In this document: positions 1 through 5,233 of the stretch, piece after piece
Position numbering within the stretch: position 1 is the stretch's first letter
Layout of the letters: the number at the start of each line of letters is the position of its first letter
Origin: Thermomicrobiales bacterium
GTDB taxonomy: Bacteria > Chloroflexota > Chloroflexia > Thermomicrobiales > UBA6265
Direction of reading: 5' to 3'
Length of the DNA stretch: 5,233 nucleotides
Assembly: GCA_020847015.1 (NCBI GenBank)
Contig: JADLCW010000526.1
Location: 1-5,233 of the forward strand
Program-made: the position numbers and the translations under genes
The notes under the pieces: generated by a model
Database searches by the model: none
Seen by the model: only the letters and a program-made list of their open reading frames with translations
Told to the model about the DNA's origin: nothing

Positions 1-2
1 AG

Positions 3-557
3 GAGCAGGCCAAGTATCTGATCGAAATCCTGCCCGATGGCGGCCCGATTTACGAACTGCAAGGGCAGCCGGGGGCCACCCCGGCGATCGATCGCCACAA
101 GGGGCTCGACGACATTCTCAGCCAGCAGGACAAGATCGAGGTTGTCGTCAGCCAGACGGCGGAGTTCGCCCGCGCCAATGCGGTGCAGGTGATGGAGTCG
201 GCGCTGGCCGGAAACCCGGAGCCGCTGGCGGTCGTCTGCGCGAACGACGACATGGCCTTCGGCGTCGTGGAAGTGATGGCCAACGAAGGGCTGAGCGTCC
301 CGATTCTCGGATTCGATGCCTTGCCGGAGGCGCTGGTCGACATCAACGACGGCAAGATGGCGGCGACGGTGGAGCAGTTCCCCGGCAAGCAGGCCACCAC
401 CGCGATGGATATCTTGCTGGCCTTCATCAAGGACGGCACGAAGCCGGCGGAGCACAACACCTACCTGGATCCGGTCTTGATCACCAAGAGCAATCTGGAT
501 CAGGCGGAGCGAGCCGCCGAGGCTGGACTGGTCGCGGCTGCGACTCCCTCGGCGTAG
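3..557 (+). CDS. Sugar-type ABC transporter substrate-binding protein (periplasmic-binding-protein type I, RbsB-like), 3' part only
   Basis: This frame is open from the window's left edge to a TAG at 555-557, so only the C-terminal 184 codons are visible and the signal peptide and N-lobe start lie outside. Seen directly: an 'ELQGQPGATPAIDRHKGL' stretch (visible residues 18-35), which matches the G-x-x-G-A-x-x-A-x-x-R-x-x-G motif of ribose/galactose-type receptors; 'CANDDMAFGVVEVM' (76-89), the family's conserved AND-x-x-A hinge/ligand segment; 'ILGFDALPEAL' (98-108), the conserved GFD strand; and 'GKMAATVEQFPGKQ', the usual D/N-G-x-x-x-A-T-V-x-Q ending. Such proteins bind a sugar or related small polar ligand outside the membrane and deliver it to an ABC permease. 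The exact sugar cannot be read from this fragment. The tail 'AAATPSA' is low-complexity. Permease and ATPase genes are not seen downstream, so they would have to lie upstream or elsewhere. The internal ATG at 183 is not the start: homology-bearing sequence runs well upstream of it. Confidence 0.92.
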   Translation, partial: EQAKYLIEILPDGGPIYELQGQPGATPAIDRHKGLDDILSQQDKIEVVVSQTAEFARANAVQVMESALAGNPEPLAVVCANDDMAFGVVEVMANEGLSVPILGFDALPEALVDINDGKMAATVEQFPGKQATTAMDILLAFIKDGTKPAEHNTYLDPVLITKSNLDQAERAAEAGLVAAATPSA

Positions 558-582
558 ACTGCCGGCACTCCTGCGCAACGCG

Positions 583-610
583 CGAATGGGCGGTCGTCGC
601 CGCCCATTCG
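583..610 (+). terminator. Strong hairpin downstream of the sugar-binding-protein gene; possible terminator or mRNA 3'-end stabiliser
   Basis: A perfect 11-bp inverted repeat, CGAATGGGCGG at 583-593 and CCGCCCATTCG at 600-610, closes a 6-nt loop (TCGTCG); a G-U pair (582 with 611) can extend it. It begins 25 nt after the TAG stop. No run of T follows, so it is not a canonical intrinsic terminator. Stem-loops after solute-binding-protein genes commonly limit read-through or protect the upstream transcript from 3' exonucleases, and either role would fit here. The structure is read directly; the role is inferred. Confidence 0.5.
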
Positions 611-624
611 TCGCCTCCCGTATT

Positions 625-675
625 TGCCGGCGCCCGGCATCCCATTCGCCCGCCCTGCCAGCGAACGAGCGAATG
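625..675 (+). repeat. Additional inverted repeats in the 558-775 intergenic region
   Basis: Two further hairpins follow the first. TGCCGG at 625-630 pairs with CCGGCA at 634-639 around a 3-nt loop. CATTCGC at 643-649 pairs with GCGAATG at 669-675 around a 19-nt loop. The 8-mer CCCATTCG occurs at 603-610 and again at 641-648, so the left arm of the 583-610 hairpin (CGAATGGG) could pair with either copy. The gap holds no credible short gene. I could not identify a convincing -35/-10 promoter pair in it, although the downstream gene probably needs one if the hairpins terminate transcription. Confidence 0.4.
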
Positions 676-761
676 CCGTGGCGTCTGCATCCTGGCGCGT
701 CACAATAGCGTGCGCTGCGGCCCCGCCAACCGCGCGGTCCCGACGGCCGGCCGCTCCGCAA

Positions 762-769
762 GAGAGGAG
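762..769 (+). promoter_or_regulatory. Ribosome binding site that fixes the GTG start of the peptide-binding-protein gene
   Basis: GAGAGGAG at 762-769 is a strong Shine-Dalgarno match placed 6 nt before GTG at 776-778. The alternative in-frame GTG at 710 has no comparable purine-rich site in front of it and would add 22 residues with no similarity to a signal peptide. The start at 776 also places the twin-arginine motif about 20 residues from the N-terminus, as expected. Confidence 0.8.
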
Positions 770-775
770 TTCGTC

Positions 776-2635
776 GTGAACGAGACGGGACGACTCTGGA
801 GCGTGTATGCGGATCTGCTCGCCGGGCGAATTTCGCGCCGGGCGTTTTTGTCGCAAGCCGCGGCGCTCGGCGTTGCCGGGCCGCTCGCGCTCGGGTTGGC
901 GCATGGCGTCGACGCGCGGCAAGCGACACCGGCGGGTGAACCGAGTTCGCCAGCCGCCGGGGCGTCCGCAGCCCCCGCCGTCGGCACAGCAGGGCAGACC
1001 CGCGGCGCCGGCGGCGAGTTGCGGATTTTGCAATGGCAAGCGCCAACGACGTTGAATGCGCAACTGGCCGGCAGTTTCAAGGATATGCTCGCATCGGCGT
1101 TGGTGACGGAACCGCTGCTCCACTACCTGCCGGATGGCGCGCCGATTCCCTGTCTGGCGAAGGAGGTCCCCTCGCGAGACAACGATCTGCTGGCCGCCGA
1201 CCTCCGCAGCGTCACCTACCCGCTGCGCGAGGGGGTGCTGTGGAGCGACGGTCAGCCCTTCACGGCGAACGATGTCGTTTTCACCTGGCAGTGGATCGTG
1301 GATCCGGCCAATCAGTCGCCCAACGCATCCACCTACGCCGCTATCGCCGCGGTCGAGGCGCTCGACGACCACACCGTGAAGATCTCCTTCACCGAACCCC
1401 AGCTTGGCTGGGACACCTATTTCGCCGGGTCTCAAAGCGGCGGCATCCTGCCGGAGCACGCGCTTTCCGGTAGCGGCAGCGCCGACGTATTTGCCGCCCA
1501 ACCGATCGGCACCGGGCCGTTCGTGGTGGACTCCTTCGCCGCCGGCGACAACGTGCAGTATTCGGCCAATCCCAACTATCGCGAGTCGAACAAACCCTTC
1601 TTCGCCAAGGTCAATCTGAAAGGCGGCGGTGATGCCGCGTCGGCTGCCCGCGCCGTGCTCCAGACCGGCGATTGGGACTTCGCCTGGAATCTGCAAGTAG
1701 AACCAGACATCCTGCGCGAGATGGGGGAGGGAGGCAAGGGCGATCTGGTGATCGTGCCGGGCACGGCGGTGGAGTTTATCGCTCTGAATTTCTCCGATCC
1801 CAACAAGGTGGTGGATGGGCAGCGCTCGCAGTGGCAGACGCCCAACCCGGTGCTGTCCGACAAGGCGGTGCGGCAGGCGATGGCGTTGGGGGTCGACCGC
1901 CAGTCGATCTCGGAGAATCTTTATTTTGGCCCTCCGGGCGAGCCGCCGACGTCCAACATTCTGGTCGGCATCGCCGGAGCCACGTCGCCCAACACGAGCT
2001 GGGAATTCGATATCGAGAAGGGCGCTCAACTGCTGGAAGACGCGGGCTGGACGATGCAAGGCAATGCCCGCGCCAAAGACGGCGTGCCGCTGAAGCTCAC
2101 CTACGCCACCACCGCCAACGATGCGGTTCGGCAAAAAGTCCAGGCGGTGGTCAAGCGCGATTGGGAGAAGATGGGATTCGAGGTGCAGTTGCTGCAAATC
2201 GACCCCGGCGCCTTTTTTGACACCTCGCCCGGAGACGACCAGAATATCTACCATATGTATTGGGATGTTCACGAATATGCTTGGAGTCCGGCCGGACCCT
2301 TCCCGCTCTCCTACATGCTGCGCTGGGTGAGCCACGATGGCGAAAACATCCCGCAGAAGGAGAACGATTGGGCGCGCCCCAACGAGGAGCGCTACAACAA
2401 CCCGCACTACGACGCGCTCTACGACGAGGCGGCCAAAACGACTGACCCCGAGCGCGCCGACGAGTTGTTCATTCAGATGAATGACATCGTAATCGACGAT
2501 GTGGTGCTGATTCCGATCGTGCAGCGAGCATCGGAAAAGTACGCGCTGGCGAAATCGCTCAACCATGAAAACATCGCCGGCGGACCATTCGAGGCGCTGT
2601 ACTGGAACATTGCCAACTGGAACCGGGGCGCATGA
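776..2635 (+). CDS. Tat-exported ABC transporter substrate-binding protein, family 5 (oligopeptide/dipeptide type)
   Basis: The 619-residue product is an extracytoplasmic receptor of the SBP_bac_5 family (OppA/DppA/NikA-like), which captures peptides or other solutes for an ABC importer. Residues 14-25, 'LLAGRISRRAFL', carry a twin-arginine signal (S20-R21-R22-x-F24-L25), followed by a hydrophobic stretch to about 42 and a low-complexity Ala/Pro/Gly/Ser linker to about 80. The mature fold starts near 'GGELRILQW' (79-87). Family hallmarks include the 'YPLREGVLWSDGQPFTAND' block (148-166), the nearby 'GTGPFVV' segment, and a C-terminal region with 'RYNNPHYDALYDEA' and 'LIPIVQR'. Length suits the family. 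There is no cysteine near the signal, so it is not a typical lipoprotein; it may be released or held by an uncleaved signal. Substrate is not determinable: many family members bind peptides, others nickel, sugars or glycosides. No permease genes follow; the next gene is convergent. The GTG start is supported by a strong ribosome binding site. Confidence 0.93.
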   Translation: MNETGRLWSVYADLLAGRISRRAFLSQAAALGVAGPLALGLAHGVDARQATPAGEPSSPAAGASAAPAVGTAGQTRGAGGELRILQWQAPTTLNAQLAGSFKDMLASALVTEPLLHYLPDGAPIPCLAKEVPSRDNDLLAADLRSVTYPLREGVLWSDGQPFTANDVVFTWQWIVDPANQSPNASTYAAIAAVEALDDHTVKISFTEPQLGWDTYFAGSQSGGILPEHALSGSGSADVFAAQPIGTGPFVVDSFAAGDNVQYSANPNYRESNKPFFAKVNLKGGGDAASAARAVLQTGDWDFAWNLQVEPDILREMGEGGKGDLVIVPGTAVEFIALNFSDPNKVVDGQRSQWQTPNPVLSDKAVRQAMALGVDRQSISENLYFGPPGEPPTSNILVGIAGATSPNTSWEFDIEKGAQLLEDAGWTMQGNARAKDGVPLKLTYATTANDAVRQKVQAVVKRDWEKMGFEVQLLQIDPGAFFDTSPGDDQNIYHMYWDVHEYAWSPAGPFPLSYMLRWVSHDGENIPQKENDWARPNEERYNNPHYDALYDEAAKTTDPERADELFIQMNDIVIDDVVLIPIVQRASEKYALAKSLNHENIAGGPFEALYWNIANWNRGA

Positions 2636-2636
2636 G

Positions 2637-2677
2637 GAGACGCCGGGGCCGGCGCATCAGCCCCGGCCCCGGCTCTC
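2637..2677. terminator. GC-rich hairpin between convergent genes, candidate bidirectional terminator
   Basis: GCCGGGGCCGG at 2642-2652 pairs perfectly with CCGGCCCCGGC at 2663-2673 around a 10-nt loop. GAGA at 2637-2640 pairs with TCTC at 2674-2677, which lengthens the stem to 15 bp with a single bulged C at 2641. It starts 1 nt after the TGA of the binding-protein gene (2635) and ends 15 nt before the stop of the oligoendopeptidase gene on the other strand (2693). There is no T tract on either strand, so termination would have to rely on stem strength or on Rho. Position and symmetry favour a shared terminator. Confidence 0.6.
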
Positions 2678-2692
2678 AAACCCGGAACTGGG

Positions 2693-4501
2693 CTACCCCG
2701 CCAGTTCTTCCAACTTCGCCACGTAACCTTCGAGCACCGTGAAGGCCCGGCGAATCGGATCGGGGGAGGAAAGATCGATGCCGGCGGCGCGCAGCGCGTC
2801 GATAGGGTCCTGGCTGCCGCCGGTCGCCAGAAAGGCCAGATAGCGATCGCGCGCCGCCTCATCACCGCCCAGAATGGCGACGGCCAGTGCGGCGGCGGCG
2901 GCAATGCCGAGTCCGTACTGGAACACATAGAAATTCATGAACAGGTGCGGGAAGCGCGCCCAGGTGACGCCCATCCGCTCCGGATCGATGACCACCGCAT
3001 CACCGTAGCCCTCGCGGTAGAACCCGAGCAGTGTTTCGTTCATCCAGGCGGCGTCGAGCGCCTCGCCCCGCTCCACCCGCTCGTGACAGACCAGCTCGAA
3101 GCGCGCCAGAATCGGCATGATGAACAGGTAGCGCTGGAAATTCTCCATCCGCTCCTCGATCACCGCCAGCGTCCAGTCGCGTTCGTCATTCATCTCCAGC
3201 AATCGGGCCCCCATGAGCGCCTGATTGAAATTGCTGGCCGTCTCCGCCGCCGACATGCCGTAGTTGGCGTAGGTGACCGGCTGGTTTTGCCAGGTGAAGT
3301 ACGAGTGCATCGAGTGGCCCAGTTCGTGGATGAGGGTGCTGACACTGGTCAGGTTGTCCTGCCAGGTCATGCTGATGAAGGGCATGGCGCCGAAGCACCC
3401 CCAGGAGAAGGCGCCGCCGCCTTTGCCGAGGTTGGCGCAGCGATCCACCCAGCGATCGGCGAGACCCTGACGCACCGCCGCCACGTACTCCGGCCCCAAC
3501 GGGGCGAGCGCATCCAGGATGACGTCGACGCCGCGCTGCCAGTTCATCGCCGGCTGGCGCGGAGCGAGTGGCGCTTCCAGATCGTACCCGTGGAGATCGC
3601 CCGCCGGCAGCCCCAACAGTTTGCGCCGGGCGCGGAAGTAGCGCTGCCAGAGCGGGAAATGCTCCCATACGACATCCAGCAGGGTGTGGAACACGGTGGT
3701 CGGGATGTTGTCGCCGGAGAGCGCCGCCGCCAGCGCCGAATCGAAATTGTGCGCCCGAGCCGAAAACACATCGCGCTTGACGGCGCCGGCCAGGGTCGCG
3801 GCGAAGGTGTTCTGGAAGTCCAGGTAGGCGTCGGCGGACTGCTCCCACGCTTCGCGGCGGACGCGGCGGTCGGGGCTGTGCAGATAGCGATCCACATTGC
3901 CTTGCGCCAGCGCGACATCGGCGCCGTCGGCGTCGCGGATGGCGCCGAGCGGCAACTCGCCATTCTCCAGCATGTCGTGGATGGTTTCGAAGCTGTCCAT
4001 CACCTCGCCGGCCTGCGCCAGCACCCGTTCGACCTCCGTCGAGCGGATATGGGCGTGCTGGCGGCGGATGCGGGCGATGGCGTAGCGATACTGCGCCAAT
4101 CCCGGTTCGGTCGCGAACCACTCGTTCAGCGTGGTCTCCGGGATCGCCGCGATCTCCGGAGCTATGAAGGAGGCGGCCGCCGCGGCGCGGGCCGACAACC
4201 CTTGAGCGCGCTCGGCGATGGCTGCCGCCCGGGCATTGCCGGCGTCTTCGGCACGGCGCAGGATGGCGTAGACCGCCACTTTCTCGACCGCTTCGCTTAC
4301 TGCGTCCGCGGCGCGCAGGGCCGCCAGCAGTGAGGCGGGATCGGCGCCGAGCTTGCCGACGAACTCGCTCAGACCGGGCAACATCGCCTCAGCCGCTCCG
4401 AAGGCGGTTTCCCAGGCGGCTACGGTCGGGAACATGCTCTCCAGATCCCACGTCTGTTCGCGGGGAACCTCGGAGCGGGGCGGCACGGCGGCGACGGTCA
4501 T
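2693..4501 (-). CDS. pepF: Oligoendopeptidase F, M3-family zinc metallopeptidase
   Basis: The 602-residue product is a cytoplasmic metallopeptidase that cleaves short peptides, usually in turnover of imported or signalling peptides. The zinc site is 'TLIHELGHSMHSYF' with H392 and H396 as ligands and E393 as catalytic base; E420 in 'SAAETASNFNQ', 24 residues after H396, is the expected third ligand. Upstream of it, 'GKGGGAFSWG' and 'MPFISMTWQDNLTSV' match the conserved approach to the active site, and near the C-terminus 'FPHLFMNFYVFQYGLG' (517-532) matches the substrate-binding Tyr/His segment. The N-terminus 'TWDLESMFPT' is typical of the PepF group, and length is normal (about 600). An ATG at 4507 lies two codons further upstream but directly abuts GGGAGG at 4508-4513, whereas the ATG at 4501 has a 6-nt spacer, so 4501 is chosen. 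The membrane-protein gene lies upstream on the same strand, 76 nt away, and they may be cotranscribed. The active site appears intact. Confidence 0.95.
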   Translation of the reverse strand: MTVAAVPPRSEVPREQTWDLESMFPTVAAWETAFGAAEAMLPGLSEFVGKLGADPASLLAALRAADAVSEAVEKVAVYAILRRAEDAGNARAAAIAERAQGLSARAAAAASFIAPEIAAIPETTLNEWFATEPGLAQYRYAIARIRRQHAHIRSTEVERVLAQAGEVMDSFETIHDMLENGELPLGAIRDADGADVALAQGNVDRYLHSPDRRVRREAWEQSADAYLDFQNTFAATLAGAVKRDVFSARAHNFDSALAAALSGDNIPTTVFHTLLDVVWEHFPLWQRYFRARRKLLGLPAGDLHGYDLEAPLAPRQPAMNWQRGVDVILDALAPLGPEYVAAVRQGLADRWVDRCANLGKGGGAFSWGCFGAMPFISMTWQDNLTSVSTLIHELGHSMHSYFTWQNQPVTYANYGMSAAETASNFNQALMGARLLEMNDERDWTLAVIEERMENFQRYLFIMPILARFELVCHERVERGEALDAAWMNETLLGFYREGYGDAVVIDPERMGVTWARFPHLFMNFYVFQYGLGIAAAAALAVAILGGDEAARDRYLAFLATGGSQDPIDALRAAGIDLSSPDPIRRAFTVLEGYVAKLEELAG

Positions 4502-4507
4502 GGACAT

Positions 4508-4516
4508 CCTCCCGGA
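4508..4516 (-). promoter_or_regulatory. Ribosome binding site of the oligoendopeptidase gene
   Basis: Read on the - strand this is TCCGGGAGG, with the GGGAGG core at 4508-4513. It sits 6 nt before the ATG at 4499-4501 and immediately against the ATG at 4505-4507, which decides for the inner start. The same 9-mer precedes the membrane-protein gene. Confidence 0.75.
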
Positions 4517-4550
4517 TGCGCGATCGAATGGTTGTCGGCCGAATGGAAAT

Positions 4551-4571
4551 GCGTGTGTGAGCCGGACACGC
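4551..4571 (-). other. Short hairpin in the gap between the membrane-protein and oligoendopeptidase genes
   Basis: GCGTGT (4551-4556) and ACACGC (4566-4571) form a 6-bp inverted repeat with a 9-nt loop, 7 nt after the stop of the membrane-protein gene. On the - strand it is followed by ATTTCC, which is too weak a T run for a confident terminator. It could be a partial attenuator or simply chance. The rest of the 4502-4577 gap holds the oligoendopeptidase ribosome binding site and no clear promoter. Confidence 0.25.
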
Positions 4572-4577
4572 GACGGG

Positions 4578-5168
4578 TCAGCGAATGAGACGCCGGCGCA
4601 GATCCTGCGCCTTCACCTGACCGAGCGCGCCCATCAGAAACAGCACCACGAAGAGCGCCAAGGTGAACGAGTTGCCCAGGGTATAGGCGATGTCCGGCGG
4701 AGCCTGGGCGAGCTGGTCGGCATAGATTGCGTAGAATCCGTTGACGATCAGCAGCGCCCCGGTGGCCGAAGCGGCGATCGGCACGATGCTCTGCCCCAGG
4801 CGCGGACCGAATACGCCGCCCCCGACGGCGCCCCCGACCGTCAGAACGATGGCGAGCACCTGATTGAAAACGCCGCTGGCCAACCCGAACAAGCCGACCA
4901 CGACGACGCCCAGCACGATCCCGAGGATGCCGCCGGCAATGGCGAGCGCGAAGCGCGCCAGCGAGAACACGATGGCCGCGATGGCGCCGCCAACGACCAG
5001 GGCGATCAGCACCCGCGCCGCGATCTCCTGTCCTTCCAACAATCGGTAAGCGAACAGGAACCCCAGCCCGAACCCCATGGCCGATAGACCGAACGAAAAC
5101 AGGCGTGTGCCGTAGACGGACACGAGAACGCCTGTGACAAGGAGAACGAATCCCCAGATTTGATCCAT
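4578..5168 (-). CDS. Seven-helix membrane protein, possibly DUF4203/TMEM198-like
   Basis: The 196-residue product is almost entirely hydrophobic, with about seven predicted membrane segments near residues 5-22, 25-42, 50-70, 74-96, 104-121, 127-148 and 168-184. The segments are rich in Gly and small residues ('GFGLGFLFA', 'AGGILGIVLGVVVVG', 'VGGAVGGGVFG'), suggesting tight helix packing. The C-terminus 'KAQDLRRRLIR' is basic and probably cytoplasmic. Overall length, helix count and glycine pattern resemble the DUF4203 (TM7S3/TM198-like) family, whose bacterial function is not established; this assignment is tentative. No catalytic motif, metal site or soluble domain is visible. ATG at 5168 is chosen because GGGAGG at 5176-5181 lies 7 nt upstream; the frame stays open to the window's right edge, so a longer protein cannot be strictly excluded. 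It lies upstream of the oligoendopeptidase gene on the same strand. Confidence 0.85.
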   Translation of the reverse strand: MDQIWGFVLLVTGVLVSVYGTRLFSFGLSAMGFGLGFLFAYRLLEGQEIAARVLIALVVGGAIAAIVFSLARFALAIAGGILGIVLGVVVVGLFGLASGVFNQVLAIVLTVGGAVGGGVFGPRLGQSIVPIAASATGALLIVNGFYAIYADQLAQAPPDIAYTLGNSFTLALFVVLFLMGALGQVKAQDLRRRLIR

Positions 5169-5175
5169 GCCGATC

Positions 5176-5225
5176 CCTCCCGGACCGTGCGATCGCCGCC
5201 TATCGGCGCGCCGCCTGCCGGGAGG
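5176..5225 (-). promoter_or_regulatory. Ribosome binding site of the membrane-protein gene inside a long-range inverted repeat
   Basis: On the - strand, CCTCCCGG (5218-5225) is followed 34 nt later by CCGGGAGG (5176-5183), a perfect 8-bp complement that contains the whole GGGAGG Shine-Dalgarno core. Between the arms, CGCCG (5194-5198) and CGGCG (5204-5208) can form a smaller nested hairpin. If transcription begins upstream of 5225, the leader could fold and hide the ribosome binding site. The pairing is read directly; regulation is inference, and 8-bp GC-rich matches can arise by chance at this base composition. Confidence 0.4.
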
Positions 5226-5233
5226 CCATCGCC

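Noticed and set aside
83..96. A 14-bp perfect palindrome, GGCGATCGATCGCC, inside the sugar-receptor gene.
   Set aside because: It encodes part of the conserved PAIDRH motif in common high-GC codons, and GCGATCG strings recur through the window, so coding constraint explains it.
701..706. CACAAT as a possible -10 box for the family-5 receptor gene.
   Set aside because: No acceptable -35 hexamer lies 16-18 nt upstream, and the match is weak.
710..775. Upstream GTG at 710 as the start of the family-5 receptor.
   Set aside because: It lacks a ribosome binding site, and the extra 22 residues precede an otherwise typical Tat signal; the GTG at 776 has GAGAGGAG at ideal spacing.
500..2566. A 688-codon open frame on the - strand opposite the family-5 receptor gene.
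   Set aside because: Its translation is rich in Arg, His, Val and Gly with no recognisable domain, and the + strand frame has clear family motifs. Long antisense frames are expected when third codon positions are mostly G or C.
2945..4333. A 462-codon open frame on the + strand opposite the oligoendopeptidase gene.
   Set aside because: The - strand frame has a complete HELGH zinc site and full-length family similarity. The opposing translation is low-complexity and Arg/His-rich, as in other GC-driven shadows.
5200..5233. A - strand reading ending in ASRQAARR and TAG at 5202-5200 that could be the C-terminus of an upstream gene.
   Set aside because: Only about ten codons are visible before the window ends, which is too little to support a gene call, though the spacing would suit an operon.

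Overview
This GC-rich window holds four protein-coding genes in a convergent layout: two on the + strand (the 3' end of a sugar-type ABC solute-binding protein, then a complete family-5 peptide-type solute-binding protein) and two on the - strand (a small multi-pass membrane protein, then an M3-family oligoendopeptidase F). I see no rRNA, tRNA, CRISPR array, transposase or phage gene. High GC at third codon positions produces long antisense shadow frames that should not be annotated.

The organism is most likely a bacterium of the Chloroflexota, possibly a Thermomicrobia-like lineage. This is inference from protein style only: a twin-arginine solute-binding protein whose N-terminus reads 'LLAGRISRRAFL' followed by an Ala/Pro/Gly/Ser linker, abundant high-GC codons, and a C-terminal 'ATPSA' tail. 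No phylogenetic marker is present.

Layout. 3-557 (+): C-terminal ~184 codons of a periplasmic-binding-protein type I sugar-binding protein. 558-775: a 218-nt gap rich in inverted repeats, including a perfect 11-bp hairpin shortly after the stop. 776-2635 (+): a GTG-started Tat-exported oligopeptide/dipeptide-type binding protein. 2636-2692: a 57-nt convergent gap with a strong GC hairpin that could terminate transcription from both sides. 2693-4501 (-): oligoendopeptidase F with an intact HELGH zinc site. 4502-4577: a short gap. 4578-5168 (-): a seven-helix membrane protein resembling the DUF4203/TMEM198-like family. 5169-5233: a leader with a possible Shine-Dalgarno-sequestering inverted repeat.

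Functionally, the window suits a heterotrophic lifestyle: one extracytoplasmic receptor for a sugar, one for peptides or a similar solute, and a cytoplasmic peptidase able to degrade short imported peptides. Neither receptor has its permease or ATPase genes inside the window. The content is largely ordinary; the points worth a second look are the intergenic structures, the shared leader element in front of the two - strand genes, and the Tat-dependent, cysteine-less export of the peptide receptor. I did not find convincing evidence of a novel system.
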